Origin: Ralstonia sp. SET104 | Lineage (GTDB): Bacteria; Pseudomonadota; Gammaproteobacteria; Burkholderiales; Burkholderiaceae | Reading direction: 5' to 3' | Length of the DNA stretch: 64,000 nucleotides | NCBI RefSeq assembly: GCF_003851545.1 | Contig: NZ_BHVX01000018.1 | Span: forward strand, 1 to 64,000 | In this document: positions 1-9,472 of the stretch, piece by piece | Numbering within the stretch: position 1 is the first letter of the stretch | How the letters are laid out: each line of letters starts with the position of its first letter | Position numbers and translations under genes: made by a program | Notes under the pieces: model-generated | Databases searched by the model: none | What the model was told of the DNA's origin: nothing | Seen by the model: the letters and a program-made list of their open reading frames with translations, nothing else

Positions 1-83
1 GGTGTTTGCTTTACTGCTCCTCACCCCACAGCACTGTACCAACCAGTCACGGATCGCCGGCGCCTCCGTACTCGCTTACAAAC

Positions 84-110
84 AAAAGCCTCCGAATGGA
101 GGCTTTTTGC
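84..110. terminator. Bidirectional hairpin terminator
   Basis: Stem GCCTCC / GGAGGC with a GAAT loop, flanked by an A-run on the left and a T-run on the right. It can end a plus-strand gene lying left of the window and also the minus-strand amidohydrolase that stops at 132. I see nothing recognisable in bases 1-83. Confidence 0.75.
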
Positions 111-131
111 TTTTATACACGAGTGAGCTGA

Positions 132-1322
132 CTAGCTACGTGCCAGGAATTTTTCCACCAAGCGAACCCAGTATGTCGCGCCCAATGGCAGTAACTCGTC
201 ATTGAAGTCGTAGCTTGGATTGTGCAGCATGCACGGCCCGAGGCCATGACCTTGTTCGCGGTGGTCGCCGTCGCCGTTGCCAATGAAGGCAAAGCATCCA
301 GGCTTCTCTATCAGCATGAACGAGAAATCCTCGGCGCCCATCGTCGGGTCGATATTGGCGTCAACGTTATCCGCGCCGACGAGTTCGCGCATGATGGCCG
401 CAGCGAACTGCGTTTCATTTTCCGTGTTGACCGTCGGCGGGTAGTTGCGATGGAAGGCGAAGTCGACCGTGCAATCGTATGCGGTGGCAATCCCTTTGGA
501 GACCTCCTCCATGCGACGCTCGATCAGGTCGAGGACTTCGGTGGAGAACGTGCGCACCGTGCCGCCGATCCACGCTTCGTTCGGGATGATGTTGGTTGCG
601 TCGCCGGCGTGGAACTGCGTGACGGACAGGACGGCAGTGTCGATCGGGCGCTTGTTGCGCGTGATGATGCCTTGCAGCGCCGATACTACCAGCGCGCCGA
701 CGAACACCGGATCGTTGCCGTTGTGCGGCAATGCAGCGTGCGCGCCCTTGCCCTTGATCGTGATGCGGAACTCGTTGCTTGACGCCATCAAAGCGCCAGC
801 GCGCGTACCGAATGCGCCGACCGGCACGCCCGGCCAGTTGTGCAGACCGAAGACGGCGTCGCTTGGGAAGCGCTCGAACAGGCCATCCTTGATCATCTCG
901 CGCGCGCCGCCGCCGCCTTCTTCGGCCGGTTGGAAGATCAAGTTCACCGTGCCGCTGAAGTTACGGTGCTTGGCCAAGTAGTGTGCCGCGCCGAGCAGCA
1001 TTGCCGTATGGCCGTCGTGGCCACACGCGTGCATCTTGCCCTCGTGTTTGGAGCGATGGTCGAACTGGTTTGCCTCGGCCAGCGGCAGGGCATCCATGTC
1101 CGCGCGCAGGCCGATGCTCTTGCCTTCTCCGTTGCGGATGACGCCGACAAGACCGGTCTTGCCCAAGCCGCGATGCACTTCGATGCCCCACTCGGCGAGC
1201 TTGGCGGCGACCAGATCGGAGGTGCGCTGTTCTTCGAAGCAAAGTTCGGGATGCGCGTGGATGTCGCGTCGCAGCGCCTGGATTTCGGGCTGTGCGGCTT
1301 GGATTTCTGGAATCAGCTTCAT
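132..1322 (-). CDS. M20D-family amidohydrolase (hippurate-hydrolase type)
   Basis: 396 aa starting MKLIPEIQAAQ. It belongs to the M20D metallo-amidohydrolases (hippurate hydrolase, N-acyl-amino-acid and IAA-amino-acid hydrolases), cytosolic enzymes that cleave N-acyl amino acids. Visible motifs are MDALPL, the metal site HACGHDGH, the EEGGGG segment with the general-base Glu, and MGAEDFSFM near the C-terminus. Length is normal for the family. An in-frame start 12 codons upstream (1358) exists, but the inner ATG matches family N-termini better. It is divergent from argE and ends at a hairpin. The exact substrate cannot be read from the sequence. Confidence 0.9.
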   Translation of the reverse strand: MKLIPEIQAAQPEIQALRRDIHAHPELCFEEQRTSDLVAAKLAEWGIEVHRGLGKTGLVGVIRNGEGKSIGLRADMDALPLAEANQFDHRSKHEGKMHACGHDGHTAMLLGAAHYLAKHRNFSGTVNLIFQPAEEGGGGAREMIKDGLFERFPSDAVFGLHNWPGVPVGAFGTRAGALMASSNEFRITIKGKGAHAALPHNGNDPVFVGALVVSALQGIITRNKRPIDTAVLSVTQFHAGDATNIIPNEAWIGGTVRTFSTEVLDLIERRMEEVSKGIATAYDCTVDFAFHRNYPPTVNTENETQFAAAIMRELVGADNVDANIDPTMGAEDFSFMLIEKPGCFAFIGNGDGDHREQGHGLGPCMLHNPSYDFNDELLPLGATYWVRLVEKFLARS

Positions 1323-1586
1323 GGAATACTCGTGTTCTGGCTGAAAGTTCGGAATCACATTCGATCATACGCCGAAGGGCGATTTCCGACCCGCCATCAA
1401 CCAATTGCTTGATTCGGCCATGCAGTTTCGTATGGATTCTTCACGCTGCGGCTTGTGTGCCCGTGTACGCAGACCAAGACGAGTGGCCGAAACGCCTACA
1501 CTGGACGTTCGCCAATTGACCGTGTGCCGAAATCAGGTCTCCCGCTGTGGTTTTTTGAGCGCTACGTGAACGACCCGAGCCCAACC

Positions 1587-2777
1587 ATGTCTGCCGACGC
1601 CATCGCTGCTGCATCGAAACCTTCCGACGAAGTTCTGCAACTGATCCGCACGCTGGTGGCGTTTGATACCGTCAGCCGGAATTCCAATCTCGGCCTGATC
1701 GAGTGGGTGCGGGATCGCTTGCGTGCGCAGGGCGCGGACTGCCGCCTGACGTACGACGCAACGGGTGGCAAGGCAAATCTGTTTGCGACGCTGTCGCCGG
1801 GGCGTAAGCCGGGGCTGGTGCTGTCGGGGCATACCGATGTGGTGCCGGTGGATGGTCAGCCGTGGGACACGAACCCGTTTGATGCACATATTCGCGATGG
1901 CCGACTGTATGGGCGCGGCACCGCCGACATGAAGGGCTTCATTGCCGTGGCGCTTGCCAATGTGCCCGCGTTTATGGCGGCGCAGGGTGATGCCAGTTTC
2001 CATCTCTCGCTGTCGTACGACGAAGAGATCGGCTGCGTGGGCGTGCGCAGTCTGCTGCGTGATCTGGAGGCAAGCGGCATTCAGCCTGCGGGTTGCATCG
2101 TCGGTGAGCCCACGTCGATGCGTGCCATCATCGCGCACAAGGGCAAGCGCGAATATCGTTGCTGCGTGCGGGGCAAGGAAGCGCATTCCGCGCTGACGCC
2201 GCAGGGTGTGAATGCGATCGAATTCGCGGCGCTGCTGATCGCGCATATTCGATCGCTGGCCGCGCGTCTGGCGGCGCAAGAGGCGCGCGACGCCGCTTTT
2301 GTCGTACCGCACACGACGCTGAACACGGGCACCATTAAGGGCGGCATTGCCACCAACGTAGTGCCGCGCGATTGTGAGTTCACCTTCGATTTCCGCTATT
2401 TGCCGGGCACCGACCCGGATTGGTTGTTCGGTGAGGTCGAGCGTTATGCGCAGCATGTGCTGCTGCCGCAGATGCGCGAGATTTCTGCCGACGCCGACAT
2501 CAGCTTCGCCATCAAGGCCAACACGCCGGGTCTGTCGATTGCGCCGTCGCACGAATTGGTGACGCTGGCCGATAGTCGAGGCGCCGTCGGTAAGGTCGAC
2601 TACGGCACGGAGGCGGGGCTGTTCTCGCGCGCGGGCATTCCGACAGTGGTGTGTGGGCCCGGCAATATCGAGCAGGCGCACAAGCCCAATGAGTACATCG
2701 AACTCGCGCAGATTGCGCAGTGCGAAGCTTTCATGCGGCGACTCGCACAACGGCAGCCGCAGTCGCAGCCGGCTTGA
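1587..2777 (+). CDS. argE: Acetylornithine deacetylase ArgE
   Basis: 396 aa. ArgE hydrolyses N2-acetyl-L-ornithine to ornithine in arginine biosynthesis. M20A features are visible: SGHTDVVPVDGQPW (metal His and Asp), GRGTADMKG (bridging Asp), YDEEIG (catalytic Glu pair) and GEPTSM. The start is the ATG giving MSADAIAAAS; the open frame runs 44 codons further upstream but with no family-like sequence. Of interest, argJ also lies in the window (39.6 kb). ArgJ transacetylase normally recycles the acetyl group, so carrying both suggests that ArgE has a backup role or a different preferred acyl substrate. The gene ends at a strong bidirectional terminator. Confidence 0.88.
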   Translation: MSADAIAAASKPSDEVLQLIRTLVAFDTVSRNSNLGLIEWVRDRLRAQGADCRLTYDATGGKANLFATLSPGRKPGLVLSGHTDVVPVDGQPWDTNPFDAHIRDGRLYGRGTADMKGFIAVALANVPAFMAAQGDASFHLSLSYDEEIGCVGVRSLLRDLEASGIQPAGCIVGEPTSMRAIIAHKGKREYRCCVRGKEAHSALTPQGVNAIEFAALLIAHIRSLAARLAAQEARDAAFVVPHTTLNTGTIKGGIATNVVPRDCEFTFDFRYLPGTDPDWLFGEVERYAQHVLLPQMREISADADISFAIKANTPGLSIAPSHELVTLADSRGAVGKVDYGTEAGLFSRAGIPTVVCGPGNIEQAHKPNEYIELAQIAQCEAFMRRLAQRQPQSQPA

Positions 2778-2780
2778 GCG

Positions 2781-2811
2781 AAAAAAAACCGGGCACGCGC
2801 CCGGTTTCTTG
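2781..2811. terminator. Bidirectional terminator between argE and the binding-protein gene
   Basis: ACCGGGC / GCCCGGT stem with an ACGC loop, an A-run to the left and a T-rich run to the right. It sits between two convergent genes and can serve both. Confidence 0.85.
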
Positions 2812-2827
2812 CGACGGCGATGCGCGT

Positions 2828-3985
2828 TCAGCGAATTACCTGGCCGCTCGAGCTGATGATCGTCATCTCAACGAACTTTGAGCCCACATGGTTGGACGGC
2901 GAGAAGTTCACGTTGAAGCCGCCAAGATCGTAGTTGCCTATCGATTCCAGCGCGGTGATCAGCTTCTCGCGCGTGAGGTCGCGGCCGGCGCGCTTGAGCC
3001 CCTCGACGAACACGCGTGCGGCGATGTAGCCCTCGATGCTGCCGTAGTCGAAATCGGTGATGCCATCGGACTTGAGCAGCTTTTGGTAGTCGCGCACCAG
3101 CGGCGATGCGCCGCTATACGGATACGGCATCACCTGCGAGATGATCACGCCGCCGCCGGCCTTGCCCAGCGTATTGGCCAGCGCCTTGGTGCCGACGAAT
3201 GACACGTTGTAGAACTGGCCAGCGTAGCCCTGTTCCTGCGCGCCCTTCACCAGCGCCGCCACGGTTTGGTACGCGCTGATGATGACGATGGCGTCCGGCT
3301 TCTGCGCGAGCACGGTGCCGATCGCGTCCTTCACGTCGGTGGTGTTGCGCACCACGCTGGCTTGCGCCGCTAGCGACACGCCCTGGTTTGCATGCAGCTT
3401 CAGCGCGCGTTGCACGCCATCCAGGCCGGCCTTGCCATAGGCGTCGTCGTTGTAGAGCACAGCAATGCGCTTGAGGCCAGTCGTATGAATCTGCTGGACG
3501 ATGGCGGCGGTTTCGTCGTTGTAGCTCGCGCGCACGTGGAAGACGTTGCGCGCGAAAGGCTCGCGCAGCGCCATCGCGCCCGAGTAGGGTGCAAAGAACG
3601 GTACGCCTGCCGGGTTGGCGATCTTCAGCGCGGCCAGACTGGTCGGCGTGCCGACGTAGCCGAACAGGGCGAAGACCTTCGTGTCGTCGATCAGTGTCTT
3701 GGTGTTGCGCCCCGCAGCGTCGGGCTCGTAGAAATCGTCGAGCACCTTCAGCTCGATCTTGCGGCCGTTGATGCCGCCCGCTGCGTTAATGGCATTGAAG
3801 TACAGCTTGGCGCCACGGTTCATCTGCTGGCCGAGCTGTGCGGCGGGGCCGCTCATCGGCGCGGATTGGCCGATCACGATGGTGTCGGCCGTAACACCAG
3901 TTTCCGCCCGCGCGCTGCCTGCGGTCGCCCCGATGACGGCCGCTGCGAACATCGTCAGTAGCCTCGAGATATTGCGTGATTGCAT
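2828..3985 (-). CDS. ABC-transporter periplasmic binding protein (LivK-like, PBP type 1)
   Basis: 385 aa starting MQSRNISRLLTMFAAAVIGATAGSARA, a clear Sec signal peptide. The mature part follows the branched-chain amino acid / amide binding-protein fold (type 1 periplasmic binding protein): IVIGQSAPMSGPAAQLGQQ, AGGINGRKIEL, and LFGYVGTPTSLAALKI in the hinge and ligand region. The start is supported by a strong GGGGGGAG Shine-Dalgarno just upstream. No permease or ATPase genes lie beside it, so it is an orphan binding protein that probably feeds a Liv-type or aromatic-compound transporter encoded elsewhere. The ligand is unknown. Confidence 0.9.
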   Translation of the reverse strand: MQSRNISRLLTMFAAAVIGATAGSARAETGVTADTIVIGQSAPMSGPAAQLGQQMNRGAKLYFNAINAAGGINGRKIELKVLDDFYEPDAAGRNTKTLIDDTKVFALFGYVGTPTSLAALKIANPAGVPFFAPYSGAMALREPFARNVFHVRASYNDETAAIVQQIHTTGLKRIAVLYNDDAYGKAGLDGVQRALKLHANQGVSLAAQASVVRNTTDVKDAIGTVLAQKPDAIVIISAYQTVAALVKGAQEQGYAGQFYNVSFVGTKALANTLGKAGGGVIISQVMPYPYSGASPLVRDYQKLLKSDGITDFDYGSIEGYIAARVFVEGLKRAGRDLTREKLITALESIGNYDLGGFNVNFSPSNHVGSKFVEMTIISSSGQVIR

Positions 3986-4261
3986 TGCTCTCCCCCCGAA
4001 GAGTTCATCTGAATTGCCCGGCATCATAGCTAAACAGGCTTACCAGGCAAACACAATCGAGGCGATTGCCGCCATTCTGCGCGTTTTTGAGACATGGAAG
4101 CGGGCCGATACAGGGTAAATACCCGCATGTGACCGTGATGGCGGGCGCACATCGGCACACGCTGTCGCGCGCGCCCTGATAAACCGGGGCGGCGCGATAC
4201 AATTTCCGGATCATCGCGGCGGTGTTGATGCACCGGCTGCGACCCCATTCCGGAGTCCCTG
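3986..4261. other. Divergent intergenic region
   Basis: About 276 bp between the divergently transcribed binding-protein and molybdopterin-oxidoreductase genes. It must hold both promoters. A short inverted repeat GGGTA/TACCC is present near 4115-4126. No convincing -35/-10 pair stood out. Confidence 0.4.
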
Positions 4262-6370
4262 ATGTCCACCCAAGTCATCCGTGCCGCCTGCCCGCACGAT
4301 TGCCCCGACACCTGCGCCTTGCTTGTCACCGTGGAAGACGGCCGTGCCACACGCGTACAGGGCGACCCGGACCACCCGACGACGGCCGGCGTGCTGTGCA
4401 CCAAGGTCAACCGCTACGCGGAGCGCACGTATCACCCGAACCGCCTGCTGACGCCGATGAAGCGCGTGGGCGCCAAGGGCGAGGGCAAGTTCGCGCCGAT
4501 CTCGTGGGACGAAGCCATCGACCTCATCGCCACGCGCTTGGGCAACATTGCGCAGCGCAACCCCGAAGGCATCCTCCCGTATAGCTATGCCGGCACCATG
4601 GGCTTGGTGCAGGGCGAAAGCATGGCTGCGCGTTTCTTCCACAAGCTGGGTGCGTCGTTGCTGGATCGCACCATCTGCGCGTCGGCCGGCGCAACGGCGC
4701 TGCGCTATACGTATGGTGCGAGCCTGGGCATGGACATCGAGCATGTGCAGGACGCCAAGCTGATCCTGATCTGGGGCGGCAACCCGATCGCCTCGAACCT
4801 GCATTTCTGGACGCGCGCGCAGGAAGCCAAGCGGCGCGGCGCTACGCTGATCGCCATCGATCCGTACCGTTCTCTTACCGCTGAGAAGTGCCATCACCAT
4901 CTGGCCGTGCGCCCCGGTACCGATGCGGCGCTCGCGCTGGCGATGATCCACGTGCTGATCCGTGATGGCCTGCTCGACCACGATTACATCGCCAATCACA
5001 CACTCGGTTTCGATGCGTTGCGTGAACGGGCGCAGCAATACACGCCGGAGTATGCGTCCACGCTGTGTGGTGTGGCGGCGGCGGACATCGAGTGGCTTGC
5101 CAAGCTGTATGGCACGACAGTCGTGCGCGACAAGCAGCCGGTGGCCATTCGCCTGAACTACGGCATGCAGCGCGCGCACGGCGGCGGGCAGGGCGTGCGC
5201 GCCGTGGCGTGCTTGCCGTCGCTGGTGGGCGCGTGGCGTGATGCGGCCGGCGGCCTGCAACTGTCGACTTCCGGCTTTTTCCCGATCGACAGCGCCAAGT
5301 TGCAGCGGCCGGACCTGCTGCCGCGCGGGCCCAACGGCGAGCCAGCACTGCCGCGCGCCATCAACATGAGCACCATCGGCGATGCGCTTTTACATCCGGG
5401 CGACGCGGCGTTTGGCCCCAAAATCGAGGCGGTGATCGTCTACAACAGCAACCCCGTGGCCGTGGCGCCCGACTCGCGCAAGGTTGCCGCCGGCTTTGCG
5501 CGCGAAGACCTCTTCACCGTGGTGCTGGAACACTTCCAGACCGACACCGCCGACTATGCCGATATCGTGCTGCCAGCCACCACGCAGCTCGAACATGTCG
5601 ACGTGCACAAGGCCTACGGCCACACGTACGTGCTGGCCAATAACGCGGCCATCGCGCCGATGGGCCAGTCGTTGCCGAACACCGAGATCTTCCGCCGCCT
5701 TGCACACCGTATGGGCTTTGCCGATGCGTGCTTCGCCGATTCCGACGACGACATCGCCGCTCAGGCCGTGCGCCGCGATGACCCGGCCGCTGCGCACATC
5801 GACTGGGCCACGCTCAAGCGCCAGGGCTGGCAAAAGCTGGCGCACCCGGCTGCGCCGCTGGCCCGCGGCGGCTATCGCACGCCGTCCGGCCGCTGCGAGT
5901 TCTATTCCGAACAGATGGCGAAAGACGGGCTCGATCCGCTGCCAGGCTACGTGCCGCCGCACGAGTCGGCCCTCAGCACGCCGGAGCTGGCCAAGCGCTA
6001 TCCGCTGTCGATGATTTCGCCGCCAGCGCGCAACTTTCTCAACTCCACCTTCGTCAATGTCGACAGTTTGCGCAACACCGAAGGCGAACCGCACCTCGAT
6101 ATCCATCCCGACGATGCTTTGCCGCGCGGCGTGACCGACGGCGAGCTGGTCCGCGTCTTCAATGACCGCGGCACCATGCAGGCGCGCGCCCGCGTGACGG
6201 ATCGCGCGCGGCGCGGCGTGGTCGTCGGCCTGTCGATCTGGTGGAAGAAGCTTGCGCCCGACGGCACCAACGCCAACGAGCTGACCAGCCAGCGCCTGAC
6301 CGACATGGGCCGCGCGCCCACCTTCTACGATTGCCTGGTCGAGGTCGCGCCGTTGGCGCAGGCAGCCTGA
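4262..6370 (+). CDS. Molybdopterin (bis-MGD) oxidoreductase with N-terminal 4Fe-4S site
   Basis: 702 aa, DMSO-reductase / formate-dehydrogenase superfamily. The N-terminus has CPHDCPDTC (Cys10, 14, 18) plus Cys46 in VLCTKV, a complete 4Fe-4S ligand set. Next come the Mo-bisMGD regions, including DRTICASAG, whose Cys may be the Mo ligand, and LIWGGNPIASN. The C-terminal molydopterin-dinucleotide-binding domain lies at about 580-700. There is no Tat signal, so it is probably cytoplasmic. No electron-transfer subunit is adjacent. An SD-like GGAG precedes the ATG. Ten bases after its stop begins a lipoprotein peptidase, so the two may be co-transcribed. The substrate is unknown; many relatives are annotated only as molybdopterin oxidoreductase family. 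Confidence 0.88.
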   Translation: MSTQVIRAACPHDCPDTCALLVTVEDGRATRVQGDPDHPTTAGVLCTKVNRYAERTYHPNRLLTPMKRVGAKGEGKFAPISWDEAIDLIATRLGNIAQRNPEGILPYSYAGTMGLVQGESMAARFFHKLGASLLDRTICASAGATALRYTYGASLGMDIEHVQDAKLILIWGGNPIASNLHFWTRAQEAKRRGATLIAIDPYRSLTAEKCHHHLAVRPGTDAALALAMIHVLIRDGLLDHDYIANHTLGFDALRERAQQYTPEYASTLCGVAAADIEWLAKLYGTTVVRDKQPVAIRLNYGMQRAHGGGQGVRAVACLPSLVGAWRDAAGGLQLSTSGFFPIDSAKLQRPDLLPRGPNGEPALPRAINMSTIGDALLHPGDAAFGPKIEAVIVYNSNPVAVAPDSRKVAAGFAREDLFTVVLEHFQTDTADYADIVLPATTQLEHVDVHKAYGHTYVLANNAAIAPMGQSLPNTEIFRRLAHRMGFADACFADSDDDIAAQAVRRDDPAAAHIDWATLKRQGWQKLAHPAAPLARGGYRTPSGRCEFYSEQMAKDGLDPLPGYVPPHESALSTPELAKRYPLSMISPPARNFLNSTFVNVDSLRNTEGEPHLDIHPDDALPRGVTDGELVRVFNDRGTMQARARVTDRARRGVVVGLSIWWKKLAPDGTNANELTSQRLTDMGRAPTFYDCLVEVAPLAQAA

Positions 6371-6380
6371 CGAGGCCGCG

Positions 6381-7481
6381 ATGCGTGGCGTTCGCGCGTG
6401 GGGCGCAGGGCTGTTGCTGGCCGGTTCGGTGTTGCTGGCCGGCTGCGATACGGTCGGCTATTACTACCAGTCGGTCACCGGGCACCTCTCACTGATGTCG
6501 CAGCGCGAGTCGATCGATCAAGCGATTGACAATGCGCGCCAGACCCACAACGACAAGCTTGCCAAGCGCCTGGAGGATGCGCGCAGCATCCGTATTTATG
6601 CCTCGCGCGATCTGGGCTTGCCCGATAACGGCAGCTATCGTGTCTACGCCAACCTTAAGCGTCCGTTTGCGGTGTGGAACGTATTTGCCGCGCCGGAGTT
6701 GTCGGTCAAGCTCAAGGAATGGTGCTTCCTGGTGGTCGGCTGCGTAACCTATCGGGGCTACTACAACCGCAACGCCGCCATGGCCTACGCCGATGCCTTG
6801 CGCGCGCAAGGCTTGGACGTGGATGTGGCCGGCATTCCTGCGTATTCCACACTGGGCTATTTCGACGATCCGCTGCTCAACACCTTCGTCGGCCTGCCCG
6901 AAGGCGAGCTGGCGCGCCTGATTTTTCATGAGTTGGCGCACCAGGTGGTCTACGCCAAGGGCGATACGGCCTTCAACGAATCCTTTGCCACCACGGTCGA
7001 GACGATTGGCGTTGAGCGCTGGCTGGCAGATGCAGCCACCCCGGAAATCCGCGCGGAATACGCCACCTACGACGCCCGCCGCGTACAATTCCGCGCCCTG
7101 CTGCTGGCGTACCGCAACCGGCTCGAAGCGCTGTACGCGAGCCCGGTGTCGGACGATGAGAAGCGCGCCGGAAAACGCGCCATCTTTGCGAGCCTGCAGA
7201 CGGATTACGCCAAGCTCAAGGCAAGCTGGGGCGGCTACACCGGCTACGATCGCTGGTTCGCGCAGCCGCTGTCGAACGCGCATCTGGGGGCGGTGGCGAG
7301 CTATCTGGAATGGGTGCCTGCGTTCACGGCGCTCTATTACCGCGATGGTGGCGATTGGACGCGCTTCTATGCCGACGTCAAAGCCATGGCGCGCGAATCC
7401 AAATCGCAACGTGAGGCAGCGCTGCGATTGCTGGCGTCTGCGGCGGTGGCCAAGATGGATGGCCAAGCCGTGCAAAAGTGA
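6381..7481 (+). CDS. Lipoprotein zinc aminopeptidase (PF10023-type)
   Basis: 366 aa. The N-terminus has a lipoprotein signal ending LLAGC (Cys22), so the protein should be lipidated and membrane anchored. A gluzincin-type zinc site HELAH begins at residue 183, followed by FNESFATTVE supplying the third ligand Glu. This matches the predicted-aminopeptidase family. The start is 10 bp after the stop of the molybdopterin oxidoreductase, consistent with co-transcription, although no functional link is evident. Length is as expected for the family. Substrate preference is unknown. Confidence 0.85.
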   Translation: MRGVRAWGAGLLLAGSVLLAGCDTVGYYYQSVTGHLSLMSQRESIDQAIDNARQTHNDKLAKRLEDARSIRIYASRDLGLPDNGSYRVYANLKRPFAVWNVFAAPELSVKLKEWCFLVVGCVTYRGYYNRNAAMAYADALRAQGLDVDVAGIPAYSTLGYFDDPLLNTFVGLPEGELARLIFHELAHQVVYAKGDTAFNESFATTVETIGVERWLADAATPEIRAEYATYDARRVQFRALLLAYRNRLEALYASPVSDDEKRAGKRAIFASLQTDYAKLKASWGGYTGYDRWFAQPLSNAHLGAVASYLEWVPAFTALYYRDGGDWTRFYADVKAMARESKSQREAALRLLASAAVAKMDGQAVQK

Positions 7482-7552
7482 TGCCAGCAGCGGTTTTTTG
7501 CCGCGGCTTCAAGCATGGTCGACCGGCTGAGGGAACTGTCTAAGTTATTGTT

Positions 7553-7602
7553 TTGACACAAGCATCCGCGTACGATGCGGAAAAAATCGAACGACCATTC
7601 GA
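7553..7602 (+). promoter_or_regulatory. fadD promoter with candidate fatty-acid-regulator operator
   Basis: A consensus -35 TTGACA (7553-7558) lies upstream; the -10 is weak at the expected 17-bp spacing. Just downstream is CGAACGACCATTCGA, an inverted repeat (TCGAA / TTCGA, 7587-7602). It resembles AACG-N-CGTT-type operators bound by TetR-family fatty-acid regulators in betaproteobacteria. The assignment is inferred from motif resemblance only. Confidence 0.4.
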
Positions 7603-7632
7603 AAAAATCGACAATTGCCAGGAGACACACCC

Positions 7633-9342
7633 ATGGACAAGCCGTGGCTGAAGCAGTACCCCGCCGGGGTGCCGGCCGAGATCGATGCGTCGCAGTATCG
7701 ATCGCTCGCCCATCTGCTTGAGGATTCTTTCCAGAAGAACCGCAACCGTCGTGCGTTTGAATGCATGGGCAAGGTGCTGACCTACGGCGAGCTCGATACG
7801 CTCTCGCGTCAACTGGCAGCGTGGCTTCAGTCGCGCGGCCTGGCGCCCGGCGCCCGCGTTGCGCTGATGATGCCGAACGTGCTGCAGTACCCGGTGGCGC
7901 TGGCGGCGGTGCTGCGCGCCGGCTATGTGGTTGTCAACGTCAACCCGCTCTACACACCGCGCGAACTGGAACACCAGCTCAAGGACAGCGGCGCTGAAGC
8001 CATCATCATCCTGGAGAACTTCGCCACGACGTTGCAGCAGGTGTTGCCCAGCACGCCGGTCAAGCACATCGTGGTGGCCAGCATGGGCGACATGCTCGGC
8101 GGCCTCAAGGGCATGCTGGTCAACTTCGTCGTGCGCAGCGTCAAGAAGATGGTGCCGGCGTGGGAGCTGCCCAGCTGCATCCGCTTCAATACCGCGCTGG
8201 AAGAAGGCGCCAAGCAAACGCTCAAGCCGACCTCTGTCGGCCCGGACGACGTGGCCTTCCTGCAATACACGGGCGGCACGACCGGCGTGTCCAAGGGCGC
8301 GACGCTGCTGCATCGGAATATCGTCGCCAATGTGCTGCAATCGGAAGCGTGGATGAATCCGGCGCTCGTCAAGCCCGGCCGCGACGGCCGCATGCTGGCT
8401 GCCGATGAAGAGATCATCACCATCACCGCGCTGCCGCTGTATCACATCTTCGCGCTGACGGTGTGCTGCCTGCTGTCGATGCGCAAGGGCGGGCTGGCGG
8501 TGCTGATCCCGAACCCGCGCGATATTCCGGGCTTTATCAAGGTGCTCAAGCAGTACCGCTTCCACATGTTCCCGGCCGTGAACACGCTGTACAACGCGCT
8601 GCTGAACAACCCCGAGTTCAAGAGTGTCGATTGCTCCAACCTGCGCGTGGCCAACGGTGGTGGCATGGCGGTGCAGGAAGCGGTGGCCAAGAAGTGGCTG
8701 GAAGTCACGGGCTGCCCGATCATCGAAGGCTATGGCCTGTCGGAAACTTCGCCGTCGGCCATCTGCAACCCGACCAATACAGATAAGTTTTCGGGCACGG
8801 TTGGCCTGCCGATTCCGGGTACGGAAATCGCCATCCGCGACGACGAAGGCCGCGATCAGCCAATCGGCCAGCCGGGCGAGATCTGCATCCGCGGCCCGCA
8901 GGTCATGGCCGGCTACTGGAAGCGCCCGGATGAGACCGCTAAGGTCATGTACGCCGACGGCTTCTTCAAGACCGGCGACGTGGGTGTGATGGATGAGCGC
9001 GGCTACACCAAGATCGTCGACCGCAAGAAGGACATGATCCTGGTGTCGGGTTTTAACGTGTACCCCAACGAGATCGAAGGCGTGGTTGCGATGTGTCCTG
9101 GCGTGCTGGAAGTGGCCGCTGTGGGCGTGCCCGACGTGCACTCCGGCGAGGTGGTGAAGCTCTTTGTGGTGCGCCGCGACCCGACACTTACCGAGCAGAA
9201 GCTGCAGGCGTTCTGTAAAGAGCAGCTCACCGGCTACAAGCGCCCGAAGTTCATCGAGTTCCGCAATGAACTGCCGAAGACGAACGTCGGCAAGATCCTG
9301 CGCCGTGAGCTGCGGGATGAGGCGATGAAGAAGCGGGCGTGA
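7633..9342 (+). CDS. fadD: Long-chain fatty acid-CoA ligase FadD
   Basis: 569 aa AMP-forming acyl-CoA synthetase that activates fatty acids to acyl-CoA for beta-oxidation, probably at the inner face of the cytoplasmic membrane. Visible are the P-loop-like YTGGTTGVSKGA, the adenylation motif EGYGLSETSP, GEICIRGPQVMAGYW, FKTGDVG and the hinge and C-terminal lysine motif PKTNVGKILRREL. The chosen ATG (MDKPWLKQYPAG) follows a CAGGAGA Shine-Dalgarno; an ATG six codons upstream is less likely. The gene stands alone between its own promoter and a strong terminator. Confidence 0.93.
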   Translation: MDKPWLKQYPAGVPAEIDASQYRSLAHLLEDSFQKNRNRRAFECMGKVLTYGELDTLSRQLAAWLQSRGLAPGARVALMMPNVLQYPVALAAVLRAGYVVVNVNPLYTPRELEHQLKDSGAEAIIILENFATTLQQVLPSTPVKHIVVASMGDMLGGLKGMLVNFVVRSVKKMVPAWELPSCIRFNTALEEGAKQTLKPTSVGPDDVAFLQYTGGTTGVSKGATLLHRNIVANVLQSEAWMNPALVKPGRDGRMLAADEEIITITALPLYHIFALTVCCLLSMRKGGLAVLIPNPRDIPGFIKVLKQYRFHMFPAVNTLYNALLNNPEFKSVDCSNLRVANGGGMAVQEAVAKKWLEVTGCPIIEGYGLSETSPSAICNPTNTDKFSGTVGLPIPGTEIAIRDDEGRDQPIGQPGEICIRGPQVMAGYWKRPDETAKVMYADGFFKTGDVGVMDERGYTKIVDRKKDMILVSGFNVYPNEIEGVVAMCPGVLEVAAVGVPDVHSGEVVKLFVVRRDPTLTEQKLQAFCKEQLTGYKRPKFIEFRNELPKTNVGKILRRELRDEAMKKRA

Positions 9343-9358
9343 GTCTGCGCAGCCGCAA

Positions 9359-9393
9359 AGAAAAAACCGCGATTTGTCGCGGTTTTTTCTTTG
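9359..9393 (+). terminator. fadD terminator
   Basis: AAAAAACCGCGA / TCGCGGTTTTTT stem-loop directly after fadD with a clean T-run. It is symmetrical enough to act on both strands. Confidence 0.9.
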
Positions 9394-9472
9394 GAGGGTT
9401 ATCGCGCTGGCATGTGCTCAGCAGTCTGGTTGAGTTGTTGAGCGCGCCGGCCGTTGAGTTCAGTCACGCAAG

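Noticed and set aside
1-83. Possible gene end or tRNA at the left edge
   Set aside because: No cloverleaf could be drawn and the 67-codon frame crosses a terminator.
7540-9141. 533-codon open frame on the minus strand
   Set aside because: It is the antisense shadow of fadD; His/Arg-rich composition is typical of shadows in GC-rich DNA.
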